IMG/VR virus record: IMGVR_UViG_3300033064_003260
Location: 1 to 41,090 of that record
Strand: one strand, 5' to 3'
DNA length: 41,090 nucleotides
DNA from: a virus
Positions 34,533-41,090 of this stretch are shown here, piece by piece. The translations under genes were made by a program, and so were the position numbers. The notes below the pieces were generated by a model. It did not search any database and was not told the DNA's origin. It saw nothing but the letters and a program-made list of their open reading frames with translations. Numbering within the stretch: position 1 is the stretch's first letter; each line of letters begins with the position of its first letter.

Positions 34533-35129
34533 ATGCTCGACGAACAGTGGCTGATTATGCCGACGGGGCGAGCGATCGCGATGCTTGCCCAGCACAAGTT
34601 GGCGATCGACGTCGGAGCCAACGTCGGCAACTGGACGGCCGAGTTGGCGAAGACGTTCGATAGAGTGGTTGCCTACGAGCCCGACCGGCGAGCCCTCGAT
34701 GTCATCCCCGAGATCGAAAACGCCGAGGTCGTCGAGGCTGCGGTATCAAACCACGACGGCGAGGCTCGCCTCTATCTCCGTCCCCAAGCCGGTAATAACT
34801 CGCTACTCTACGATCACCCCATCGGAGCCGGTGGCCAGTCTCCCGCGCCAGTCGAGTCGGCAGTTACCGTCGTGTCGGTCACGCTCGACTCGCGGCACCT
34901 CGATGGAGCCGACTTCGTCAAGGTCGACGTCGAGGGAGCAGAGCAGGACGTCTTGGCCGGCTGCTCGGACGTCCGCCGCTGGGCCAGGACGGTGTTCGTC
35001 GTCGAATGCCACAACACGAGACAGGCCGTCGCCGAGGAACTCTGGCGGCTCGGCAAGCGGGTTGAACTGCACAGGCACCCTGACCCGACGGCACACCCTG
35101 GTCACTGCTGGCTCATCGGTCGTCCATGA
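34533..35129 (+). CDS. FkbM-family methyltransferase
   Basis: 198 residues from ATG 34533. LAIDVGANVGNWTAELAKTF is the SAM-binding motif I, RVVAYEPDRRALDVI motif II and VEAAVSNHDGEARLYL, with VKVDVEGAEQDVLAG the FkbM-type VDVEGxE signature. These enzymes O-methylate sugars or other small moieties; here it is followed by two glycosyltransferase-like genes, which suggests modification of a glycan on the host surface or on the virion. GGTGAGGG supports the start. Confidence 0.85.
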   Translation: MLDEQWLIMPTGRAIAMLAQHKLAIDVGANVGNWTAELAKTFDRVVAYEPDRRALDVIPEIENAEVVEAAVSNHDGEARLYLRPQAGNNSLLYDHPIGAGGQSPAPVESAVTVVSVTLDSRHLDGADFVKVDVEGAEQDVLAGCSDVRRWARTVFVVECHNTRQAVAEELWRLGKRVELHRHPDPTAHPGHCWLIGRP

Positions 35130-35794
35130 TTCTCCTGTCGCAGCACTACGCACCGGCGAGCAAATCGCGGCGGGACGAGTTGGCCGAAGTTCGCGAGGCC
35201 AACGAGGCGAGCGGCCTGTTCGAGCAGTGCGTCTATGTCGATGGCGACAAGAAGCGGTGGACATACGGCGACTTTATTGACCTCGCGGCTCAGTCCCTGG
35301 CAGGGCAAGTCTGCGTTCTGGCCAACTCTGACATCCGATTCGACGGAACGATCCGGCTGCTCGAAGCGAGTTGCCAAAAAATGCGGCTGTTTGCCCTGAC
35401 TCGCTGGGACAGTCTTGTGAGTCCTCGCATGCTCGGCCACACGGTCGGCGAGCGGTTCTTCTCGGGCACTCAAGACACCTGGATATTCGTCGGCGGCGGG
35501 ACAGGCCGCACGGACAAAATGTCATCGATTCCGCTCGGCTTCGTCGGCTGCGAGAACGCTTTTCTCGGCGAGGCCGTGCTGGCCGGGTGCGAGGTCTTTA
35601 ACCCGGCGATCGACATCCGGACTTGGCACGTTCACCGCGAGCCGCCGCCCGAGAATAGACGCTCGGTCGACGGCTGGTTTGTGTATCCCGAACTCACGAC
35701 GGTCGTGAGTTCCGGCGAAGCGTTCGCGCACTTCTTTCCGTCAGAGCCCGACGGCCCCATCGAAGCGAAAGTGATTTCCACATGGCGACAATGA
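35126..35794 (+). CDS. Glycosyltransferase-like protein
   Basis: 222 residues. ILLSQHYAPASKSRRDELAEV, KRWTYGDFIDLA, AGQVCVLANSDIRFDGTI (a DxD-like NSDI site), RLFALTRWD, and IPLGFVGCENAF are in line with a phage/metagenomic family of putative glycosyltransferases of the GT-A kind. The catalytic acid is not certain. ATG 35126 overlaps the methyltransferase stop by four bases, and its stop overlaps the next gene. Confidence 0.55.
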   Translation: MILLSQHYAPASKSRRDELAEVREANEASGLFEQCVYVDGDKKRWTYGDFIDLAAQSLAGQVCVLANSDIRFDGTIRLLEASCQKMRLFALTRWDSLVSPRMLGHTVGERFFSGTQDTWIFVGGGTGRTDKMSSIPLGFVGCENAFLGEAVLAGCEVFNPAIDIRTWHVHREPPPENRRSVDGWFVYPELTTVVSSGEAFAHFFPSEPDGPIEAKVISTWRQ

Positions 35795-36762
35795 GCCTCA
35801 AGCAGGTCGGACTTCACGACCCTGACCGCATCTTGCCGCCCGACCCCGCTTTCGTCAGGCAATACTGGGATCGCGTCGACTTCGGCCGCCGGAAAGCGGC
35901 AGAGGCACGGGTCGCATTCGTCGGAATTTGCCGCAGCGCGATGCCCTGGCTCGGCCTGACGCTGAAGCGCGTCGAGGACACGGGCTCGCTCTTCAAGGAT
36001 TGGCGGTGCTTCGTCTACGAGAACGACTCGATCGACGGCACGAAAGAGTTCCTGGCCGACTACATGAGACAGTGCGACCGACTGTCGGTGAGTCTCAACA
36101 CGAAGAACCGGCCGCACCTGAACTTCACCAAGAGCGCTGACCGGACGTTTGCCCTGGCCGAGTACCGCAACGAGTGCCGCGACTGGGTTCGCCGGAACGT
36201 CGCCGGCTTCGACTACACGATAGTTTTCGACACCGACCCGTGGGGCGGCTGGTCGATCAACGGCATCGCGAACACGATCGGGTGGCTCGAAGACTACGAG
36301 AACGAACTCGACGAAAGCGACTCATGGATGCAGGACTGGGGGCAGGCAGCGGGCATGGCCTCATATTCGTGGTGCAAGTGGAAGATGCCGCAGTTTGGCG
36401 GCGCCGAGATGGATGCCCACTATGACGCCTGGGCTTGTCGCTGGAACCACTGGGACGAGCGGTCGGAACTCTGGTTCCACCTCTGGCATCCGCCGGTGGG
36501 CAGCGAGCCGGTGCGGATGAACTCTGCCTTCGGGCAGTTGGGCGTCTACCGGACGAGAAATTTTCTGGAGGGGACATACAGGGGCGGCGACTGCGAACAC
36601 GTTGCCCACTGGAGGTCTTGCGGAGGGGACTGTTTCCTAAACCCGTCGCAGAGGGTTGTCTCCTTTTGGGTTCCCAATGAAGAAGAAGAAGACGGAGGTC
36701 TGCGGAGGGGACTGTTTCCTAAACCCGTCGCAGAGGGTTGTCTCCTTTTGGGTTCCCAATGA
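35782..36762 (+). CDS. Glycosyltransferase with duplicated 3' end
   Basis: 326 residues from ATG 35782 (ATG 35791, an ATGA overlap, is also possible). ARVAFVGICRSAMPWLGLTL, WRCFVYENDSIDGT and DYTIVFDTDPWGGWS (DxD, metal/UDP-sugar site) mark a GT-A glycosyltransferase. The natural C-terminus CEHVAHWRS...FLNPSQRVVSFW is followed by 18 odd residues (PNEEEEDGG and then a frame-shifted RRGLFPKPVAEG) produced by an 82-base tandem duplication at 36621-36784, so the tail is new. Together with FkbM and the preceding gene it forms a glycan-modifying cassette. Confidence 0.72.
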   Translation: MATMSLKQVGLHDPDRILPPDPAFVRQYWDRVDFGRRKAAEARVAFVGICRSAMPWLGLTLKRVEDTGSLFKDWRCFVYENDSIDGTKEFLADYMRQCDRLSVSLNTKNRPHLNFTKSADRTFALAEYRNECRDWVRRNVAGFDYTIVFDTDPWGGWSINGIANTIGWLEDYENELDESDSWMQDWGQAAGMASYSWCKWKMPQFGGAEMDAHYDAWACRWNHWDERSELWFHLWHPPVGSEPVRMNSAFGQLGVYRTRNFLEGTYRGGDCEHVAHWRSCGGDCFLNPSQRVVSFWVPNEEEEDGGLRRGLFPKPVAEGCLLLGSQ

Positions 36763-36784
36763 AGAAGAAGAAGACGGAGGTCTG
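36621..36784 (+). repeat. 82-base tandem duplication at gene junction
   Basis: Unit 36621-36702 is repeated exactly at 36703-36784 (both start CGGAGGGGACTGTTTCC and end GGAGGTCTG). GGAGGTCTTG just before copy 1 resembles the unit end, suggesting recombination between short repeats. It contains the ATG of the following HTH gene (36677 in copy 1, 36759 in copy 2). 82 is not a multiple of three, so the glycosyltransferase reading frame shifts in copy 2. Confidence 0.92.
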
Positions 36785-37145
36785 CGAAAAGACCTTCGCG
36801 AAGATGTGGTTGGCGGGAACGCCGACCCGGGTGATTGCTGAGACGCTTCGGATATCTGCTGACCGCTGCGACGCTACGCGACGGTCGCTTGGCTTGCCTC
36901 GCCGAGAGAGTTGGCATAACTCCAAGGCAGGAAAACGGCGAGCCTATCTTCCCAGTCTCGAAGAAATTCGGGCGAGATGCCTGGAGTTCCAGGCTGGCTG
37001 GACGGACGAAGAGCGAGCGAAGCGGCTCGTCGGTGGCAGTGCTACGCCTCTGCCGGTCGAAATCCGCGTTGTCTCCGAGTCGGTCTTCCAGGGCGACAGC
37101 GACGGGATGTCGATCGAAGACTTGATCGATACTTCTGGTAGATAG
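36759..37145 (+). CDS. HTH protein with QAGWTDEER motif
   Basis: 128 residues from ATG 36759, the copy-2 start codon. The basic start (MKKKKTEVCEKTF) leads into an HTH (FAKMWLAGTPTRVIAETLRI, helix ADRCDATRRSL), then a linker and EFQAGWTDEERAKRLVGGSA, similar to the tail of the protein at 34233. The upstream copy-1 ATG at 36677 gives a reading of 54 codons that ends at 36841, showing that the duplication left a decoy start. No close ribosome site; the nearest purine run (GAGGG) is about 20 bases upstream, as in the endonuclease leader. Confidence 0.65.
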   Translation: MKKKKTEVCEKTFAKMWLAGTPTRVIAETLRISADRCDATRRSLGLPRRESWHNSKAGKRRAYLPSLEEIRARCLEFQAGWTDEERAKRLVGGSATPLPVEIRVVSESVFQGDSDGMSIEDLIDTSGR

Positions 37146-37191
37146 TTTCGAGTTGCTACGGTGAAGGAAGCAGCACAGGAGGGCTGTTTCT

Positions 37192-37473
37192 ATGACCAAC
37201 GACAACTACGAGTACGGGTCGAGCCTGAGCATCTGGGACAAAATCCGGCTCGTCCAAGAGTGGGCTCCCGTTTTGACGTTCGCCCAGGCTTTCCTGGCTA
37301 CGCCCGACCAGCACCAGAAGGCCCTCGTGGTGGCCGACGCTTGCGAGTGGCTGGCCTTGAAGACGACCGGAACCAAGGTGGACGATGAACTCGTCTCGCA
37401 TCTCGCGGCCGTTCTGCGGTCGAAAGAGGGCGAGACTTTCGTGCGGTGGGTGATCGCTAAGGTGCAGGCATGA
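37192..37473 (+). CDS. Hypothetical helical protein
   Basis: 93 residues, MTNDNYEYGSSLSIWDKI then RLVQEWAPVLTFAQAFLATPD and helices ALVVADACEWLALKT and HLAAVLRSKEGETFV. The W/L pattern suggests a small soluble helical bundle. ATG 37192 follows CAGGAGGGCTG. It opens the late membrane and peptidase gene group. No family recognised. Confidence 0.6.
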   Translation: MTNDNYEYGSSLSIWDKIRLVQEWAPVLTFAQAFLATPDQHQKALVVADACEWLALKTTGTKVDDELVSHLAAVLRSKEGETFVRWVIAKVQA

Positions 37474-37742
37474 TCGACTATGAATTTGCTCTTCGCGCCG
37501 CTGCCGTCGTGGCGGCGGTTGTTCTCGTGGCGGCACCCGGTGTGGTGGCTTATGCCCAAACGGCATTCGCATGGCTCTGGGCCAATCGGCCAGCCGTCGC
37601 AGCCAAGCCAGCAGGCCCCGACGACGCGCACACCGTCGTCGAGATTGCCCGACGGCTCCAGGCCGCCGGAAACAAGCGGGGGGTCGAGTTGTGTCAGCAA
37701 CTCCTCGACGTCTTGCTGACGCCGGAGGGGGCCAAGAAATGA
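37470..37742 (+). CDS. Small membrane protein
   Basis: 90 residues with one clear membrane segment at about 7-34 (ALRAAAVVAAVVLVAAPGVVAYA then TAFAWLW) and a charged cytosolic or periplasmic tail (DDAHTVVEIARRLQAAGNKRGVEL). Holin- or spanin-like placement just before an exported protein and peptidase, but no specific signature. Starts in an ATGA overlap. Confidence 0.6.
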   Translation: MIDYEFALRAAAVVAAVVLVAAPGVVAYAQTAFAWLWANRPAVAAKPAGPDDAHTVVEIARRLQAAGNKRGVELCQQLLDVLLTPEGAKK

Positions 37743-38203
37743 AGCCGCTGCGACTACTGATCGCCGCAGCGTTGGTGGTGTATGCGGTTGCGGGCTTGCC
37801 GCTACCGCAGCCGCTGCCTGTACAGGAGCCGCACCCACAGATGAAGGCCGAGGTCTTGCCTGTTACGAAGGTCGTGTCGCGGATGTCCTCGATCGACCGG
37901 CTCTGGCTCCAGTACATCTACCAGAACGCCGCTCGCGTCGTGAAGACAGACGGCGACACCGATCAGCCAACTATCCAGACGACAGACGGACTGCGGGCCG
38001 TTCATGTCGCGATTTTGCAGTACATCTGGAAAGGTCTCGCCGACAATCCGCCGGGCAAGTATCCGGACTTGAGAGATGCGATCGAGTCGGCCTTCACGAA
38101 CACGCTCGGTGACTCACGGAGGCAGATGACGCCAGAACTACGGGCGAAGGCCGCCGAACTCTTCGACGCCATTGCCTGGGCCGGTCTCGGAAAGGACGGC
38201 TAA
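37739..38203 (+). CDS. Exported hypothetical protein
   Basis: 154 residues. MKPLRLLIAAALVVYAVAGLPLPQ is a signal peptide with a likely cut after AGL or APL-like region, then a Pro-rich stretch (PQPLPVQEPHP) and a helical domain (SSIDRLWLQYIYQNAARVV, DAIESAFTNTLGDSRRQM). No family recognised. It lies between two genes of the putative lysis or entry group, overlapping the former by four bases. Confidence 0.62.
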   Translation: MKPLRLLIAAALVVYAVAGLPLPQPLPVQEPHPQMKAEVLPVTKVVSRMSSIDRLWLQYIYQNAARVVKTDGDTDQPTIQTTDGLRAVHVAILQYIWKGLADNPPGKYPDLRDAIESAFTNTLGDSRRQMTPELRAKAAELFDAIAWAGLGKDG

Positions 38204-38204
38204 C

Positions 38205-39128
38205 ATGGCGACGCCCTGGCGGCCCGAAGGCTGGACTCCCAATCCGGCCGAGACAGAGAAGTTCGTCGCGTCGCTCAGGTATCCGACGCTCTCGGACGGC
38301 GGTCCGAAGTTGAAGGTCATGGAAGACAAAGACGTCTTCCTCTACCAGTACCTTCTCGGAGTCTGCCCGAACTACAGGCGAGTAGCCCAGGCGATCGGGT
38401 CGTGCGTCGGCCACGCTTACGCTGGATGCTCGGACATCCTGGCCTGCACCGAGATCGCCGTCCACGGCGAGGCCGAAGATTGGCACGGCCGCACACTGGA
38501 AGCGTCGATTTACGCCTTCAGTCGGGTCGAGGCCAGAGGCAGGAAGCAGGCGGGCTTGTCCGATGGTTCCTATGGCGCCGCGGCCTGCAAGGCGATCATG
38601 AACTGGGGCCTTCTCCACTACGGCGTGGACTACAACAGCCAAGTCTTCAAAGAGTATTCAGGAGTCCGCGAGAAGCAGTGGGGCGACACGGGCGTTCCCG
38701 ACGAACTCGAACCGTTCGCCAAGAAGCGACGAGTTCGAGAGACGAGCCTCGTCCGCAATTTTGACGAATACTGCCGCGCGATCGGGTCTGGGTTCCCCGT
38801 GGGAATCTGCTCGAATGTTGGCTTCACTTTCAGCCGGGACAGCGAGGGATTCTGCAAGCCCAGGGGGCAGTGGAGCCACGCGATGGCAGGGATCTCGAAG
38901 AGACACGGCAAGCGACCGGGCGGACTGATCTGGAACTCGTGGGGCGACAACTCAAACTCAGGGCCTCACTATCCGGAAGATGTGCCCGTGCCGTTTCGCG
39001 GCTCCACGTTCTGGTGTGACGCGGACGTCCTCGACCGCATGCTCGGCCAGGGCGATAGTTTCGCCATCTCGAACTACGACGGCTTTCCGCCCCGGAAACT
39101 ACCCAACTGGACCGGAGGCGTGCTGTGA
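38205..39128 (+). CDS. Papain-like cysteine peptidase (C1-like)
   Basis: 307 residues. The catalytic order QAIGSCVGHA (C67), GQWSHAMAGI (H225) and LIWNSWGDN (N244) is that of papain-family (C1) peptidases; the preceding Q62 area would form the oxyanion hole. No signal peptide, so it may act in the cytoplasm, in the virion or by holin-mediated release. Phages of planctomycetes-like genomes often carry such peptidases near tail and lysis genes. ATG 38205 is four bases after the upstream stop. Catalytic residues intact, so likely active. Confidence 0.85.
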   Translation: MATPWRPEGWTPNPAETEKFVASLRYPTLSDGGPKLKVMEDKDVFLYQYLLGVCPNYRRVAQAIGSCVGHAYAGCSDILACTEIAVHGEAEDWHGRTLEASIYAFSRVEARGRKQAGLSDGSYGAAACKAIMNWGLLHYGVDYNSQVFKEYSGVREKQWGDTGVPDELEPFAKKRRVRETSLVRNFDEYCRAIGSGFPVGICSNVGFTFSRDSEGFCKPRGQWSHAMAGISKRHGKRPGGLIWNSWGDNSNSGPHYPEDVPVPFRGSTFWCDADVLDRMLGQGDSFAISNYDGFPPRKLPNWTGGVL

Positions 39129-39394
39129 GACTTGCTGTGTTTGCGGTTCTTTTCGTCTCGTGCTGGTCTTCGCCGACGCCCGATCGGCTCGCCGAGTGCT
39201 TCGCCGACGCCGCTTACGCCTGCGTGGTCGCCGAATCGAAAATCGACACGCCGGTGATCAAGTGTTGCGGCAAGTGCAACGGCACTGGCAAGGTCTTGTC
39301 GGGCGACAAGTTGGCCCTTGTCCCGTGCGACTGCGACCCCGCGTGCTCCTGCAAGTCTGGGAACAAGAAGTGCGGGCCGGAGTGCAGTTTATGA
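39125..39394 (+). CDS. Cysteine-rich exported/lipoprotein-like protein
   Basis: 89 residues from GTG 39125 (GTGA overlap). MRLAVFAVLFVSCWSS could be a lipobox (LFVSC). The rest is rich in cysteine: IKCCGKCNGTGKVLSG, LVPCDCDPACSCKSG, KKCGPEC, similar to DnaJ-type zinc repeats. Possibly a zinc- or disulfide-stabilised periplasmic protein in the lysis or entry cluster. No family recognised. Confidence 0.6.
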   Translation: MRLAVFAVLFVSCWSSPTPDRLAECFADAAYACVVAESKIDTPVIKCCGKCNGTGKVLSGDKLALVPCDCDPACSCKSGNKKCGPECSL

Positions 39395-39759
39395 ACCGCG
39401 ATGAACTCAAAATGACGGTCTGGAACTCGATGCCGCACCTTCGCAAGCGGCTGCTCGGCCGAGGGCGGATCGACCGAGTCGTCGACCTAGTGATTGACCG
39501 CGCGCCACTCGAAGTCCTGCCCTACATCGATCAGGACTCGAACGAGGAGAAGGTCGTCTGCCGAGCGTGGCAGTCGGCCGTCAAGATGCGGTACTGCACA
39601 CGTTACGGCGAGGACGCGATTCAGTTCGGCCCGCTGTTCTGGATCATCCTGTCGCCGCTGATTCAGTATGCCATTGCGGCGATTCTGAAGTGGTGGCTGG
39701 AGTCGCGGTCGAATCGCGTCTTGCTCGCAGGCTGGAGAAAGGAAGGTATTCCGTCATGA
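39391..39759 (+). CDS. Membrane-anchored hypothetical protein
   Basis: 122 residues. A soluble basic N-terminal region (MNRDELKMTVWNSMPHLRKR, RGRIDRVVDLVID) precedes one hydrophobic segment around 81-97 (PLFWIILSPLIQYAIAAIL) and a basic end. Could be a spanin-like or holin-associated protein, with no clear match. Starts within the preceding stop. Confidence 0.58.
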   Translation: MNRDELKMTVWNSMPHLRKRLLGRGRIDRVVDLVIDRAPLEVLPYIDQDSNEEKVVCRAWQSAVKMRYCTRYGEDAIQFGPLFWIILSPLIQYAIAAILKWWLESRSNRVLLAGWRKEGIPS

Positions 39760-40061
39760 CAGCGCAAGCGGTGGCAGATACGGCGATGAAGTTCGCCGAG
39801 CGTTTCGGAGTTCCGGTCGTGATCCTCGGCGCTATCCTTTGGATGACGCGAGAGGCCGCGACGGTGTTGCATGACTCGGTCGTTGTGCCGGTCGTCAAGG
39901 GCCACACTGAGTTCCTTGAGTCCACGCAGCGAACACTTGGCGAGATATCGCACACCCAGCGGTCGCACGCCGACACACTCAAAGAGTTGTCGGCCGTGCA
40001 GGTTGAGATTCGGGACGCTGTGAAATACAAGAACTTTCAGCCGCCGCCCTCCAGGCAGTAG
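39756..40061 (+). CDS. Holin-like protein with one TM helix and coiled coil
   Basis: 101 residues. FGVPVVILGAILWMTREAATVL forms a single membrane helix near residues 17-38, and the rest is an amphipathic helix (HTEFLESTQRTLGEISHTQR...LKELSAVQVEI) that can form a coiled coil, with a Pro-rich end (FQPPPSRQ). This is the layout of some phage holins or antiholins. ATG 39756 follows AAAGGAAGG. Confidence 0.62.
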   Translation: MTAQAVADTAMKFAERFGVPVVILGAILWMTREAATVLHDSVVVPVVKGHTEFLESTQRTLGEISHTQRSHADTLKELSAVQVEIRDAVKYKNFQPPPSRQ

Positions 40062-40112
40062 CCTGGAATCAGTGTCACGCGAGGAGCAGCGACTCCCACA
40101 CAGGAGAGATTC

Positions 40113-40466
40113 ATGGAACCGAAAATCAAGCGCAAGTTCCGCGCGTTTGCCCTAACCCTGGCCGCCACTGAGGGCGACGCGACGGCGATCCGGTTCGACG
40201 ACGCGGCTGGCGGCGCGATTGCGACTGGCACGGTCGCCACGAGCGTCACGACTCTGACTGTATGGGCGAGCGACTCGCCGACGGGGGCGTTCGCCCCGCT
40301 CAGAAAGAGTGACGGCTCGGAGGTCGAGTTGACGCTCTCGCCTTCGACCACCCAGGGCCGCGTGTACTCGCTGCCTGACGAGTGCTACCCGGCCGGAGCG
40401 ATCAAGTTGGTCGCGAATCACACTGCCGTCGCGGGCGCGTCCTGCACGGTCATGCTCAAGGGCTGA
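40113..40466 (+). CDS. Putative virion-associated beta protein
   Basis: 117 residues, MEPKIKRKFRAFALTLAA then a Ser/Thr/Ala-rich series of strands (TVATSVTTLTVWASDSPTG, VELTLSPSTTQGRVY, IKLVANHTAVAGASCTVML). Such Thr-rich beta proteins are typical of tail or head accessory proteins. First of three small structural-looking genes ahead of a tail gene. ATG 40113 follows CAGGAGAG. Confidence 0.55.
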   Translation: MEPKIKRKFRAFALTLAATEGDATAIRFDDAAGGAIATGTVATSVTTLTVWASDSPTGAFAPLRKSDGSEVELTLSPSTTQGRVYSLPDECYPAGAIKLVANHTAVAGASCTVMLKG

Positions 40467-40469
40467 CCA

Positions 40470-40733
40470 ATGGGAGCGTTTCGCCAAATCGTCGTGACGG
40501 CCGAACCGCAGTGCGTCACGCTCTCGCGGGGCACGACCAAGATTGACATCCTGTCTCGCGGCGGAGACTTGGCTGTCTCTGTGGGCGAAGGCCCGCAGGA
40601 CGTCGAGTTTGATGGCACGATCCTGCCAGCAGGGCACTCGGCGACGCTATCAGTCGTGGGAGAAAACCCGCACATCGCAGTCATGCTCGTCGGCGACGGC
40701 GAGATCGGAATGCTTCAGGTCACGGAGAGATAA
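40470..40733 (+). CDS. Putative virion accessory protein
   Basis: 87 residues beginning MGAFRQIVVTAEPQCVTLSR. It is beta-rich with repeated G/V strands (KIDILSRGGDLAVSVGEG, ATLSVVGENPHIAVMLVGDGEIG). Starts four bases after the previous stop without an obvious ribosome site. No family recognised; grouped with the neighbouring structural genes by position and composition. Confidence 0.5.
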   Translation: MGAFRQIVVTAEPQCVTLSRGTTKIDILSRGGDLAVSVGEGPQDVEFDGTILPAGHSATLSVVGENPHIAVMLVGDGEIGMLQVTER

Positions 40734-40737
40734 CTAG

Positions 40738-41052
40738 ATGGCTTACGAGAAGAGCAAAGTGTCGAACTTCGGCAGCGGCACTCTGTCGTCACCACCGCCG
40801 CTGGTTGGGTTTGAATACTGTCACCAGTTCTCGCGAGTGCCGGGCGAGGCCCCAGAACTGGGGTCGCTTGGCGAAGGCGAACTTGCCCTCAACACTTCCG
40901 ACGGCGTGGCGTATTTCCGCGCGGCCACCGGCGGCGCTGGCTCGTTCCCGTCGGCCGACGGCATCTTCAAGATCGTCTCCCTCACGCAGGCCGCCTACGA
41001 CGCCCTGGCCGTCAAGTCGTCTGCCACGCTCTACATCGTCACGGCGTCATAG
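40738..41052 (+). CDS. Tail-fibre-like structural protein
   Basis: 104 residues. ELGSLGEGELALNTSDGVAYF is the short collagen/tail-fibre knob-like phrase GxLxxNTxDxxxYF, and FKIVSLTQAAYDALAVKSSATLYIVT is the TQAAYDALxxKxxxTLYxxT motif common in phage tail fibres. It is a short tail fibre or fibre-assembly protein. The next ORF starts at 41068 with AGAGAGG upstream, so a tail operon continues. Confidence 0.65.
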   Translation: MAYEKSKVSNFGSGTLSSPPPLVGFEYCHQFSRVPGEAPELGSLGEGELALNTSDGVAYFRAATGGAGSFPSADGIFKIVSLTQAAYDALAVKSSATLYIVTAS

Positions 41053-41067
41053 AGAGGCTAGAGCGAC

Positions 41068-41090
41068 ATGAGCGTGAAACTGGGCAACAC
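41068..41090 (+). CDS. Start of a tail gene, cut by window edge
   Basis: ATG 41068 after AGAGAGGCTAGAGCGAC opens MSVKLGN, the opening seen in phage tail proteins that follow short fibre genes. Only 7 residues are in the window, so the identity is inferred. Confidence 0.4.

Noticed and set aside
36677-36841. Separate gene from the copy-1 ATG in the 82-base duplication
   Set aside because: It is a by-product of the tandem duplication, with no domain; the HTH protein is read from the copy-2 ATG.

Overview
The window reads as part of a tailed-phage (or phage-plasmid) genome from a GC-rich bacterium. Nearly every gene lies on the + strand, genes are packed with 1-4 base stop/start overlaps, and most products are small phage-type hypotheticals. 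A planctomycete host is plausible but not proven: there is a DUF1580-like short helix-turn-helix protein (18544-18843), a papain-like cysteine peptidase beside small membrane proteins, and a primase-polymerase of a type common there. I recognised no terminase, portal, capsid, integrase, DNA polymerase, tRNA or CRISPR array, so structural and packaging genes must lie elsewhere.

Layout. (1) 1-2786: a leftward gene cut by the window edge, a GC hairpin, a tandem-HTH protein, a DUF3310 protein with an apparently leaderless promoter, a membrane protein, a thioredoxin-like protein, then a Ro60/TROVE-vWA protein directly preceded by a promoter, a closed-stem candidate small RNA and a U-run: a candidate phage Ro60/Y-RNA locus. 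(2) 2800-8180: a MoxR-type AAA+ ATPase, two paralogous 270-290 residue proteins and a run of small coupled genes. (3) 8181-19531: about 30 small accessory genes, with an ADP-ribosyltransferase-like protein, a Pyr_excise-like protein, an OB/zinc-type protein and several HTH proteins. (4) 19528-26658: replication and recombination: SNF2-like helicase, RecE/Cas4-like nuclease, an unassigned protein, primase-polymerase, an AT-rich GGTTTA-repeat gap (candidate origin) and a UvrD-like helicase interrupted by a 180-residue mini-intein. (5) 26655-33720: secreted trypsin-like protease, DNA methyltransferase, GP88-like cysteine protein, nuclease-like proteins and two free-standing homing-endonuclease genes (GIY-YIG with a frameshift, and HNH-like) sharing a copied leader. 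(6) 33740-36762: GNAT-like protein, FkbM methyltransferase and two glycosyltransferase-like proteins. (7) 37192-41090: small membrane proteins, a papain-like peptidase, a holin-like protein and the start of tail or virion genes.

Regulation is the most striking layer. Six promoters carry the palindrome CCGACGTCGG between -35 and -10; four of these sit in a larger conserved block of 80-140 bases. A second motif, GTCTGGACACGnnAACC, occurs about 13 times in short gaps between genes, almost always in the transcribed orientation, and its GGACAC core appears inverted inside the larger blocks and inside two further promoters. Together they look like one phage-wide regulon with operator or stoperator-like sites.

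The element has a high load of duplications and intragenic parasites: an intein, two endonuclease cassettes, an 82-base tandem duplication at a gene junction, a 68-base repeat read in two frames, and a 36-base in-frame tandem duplication.
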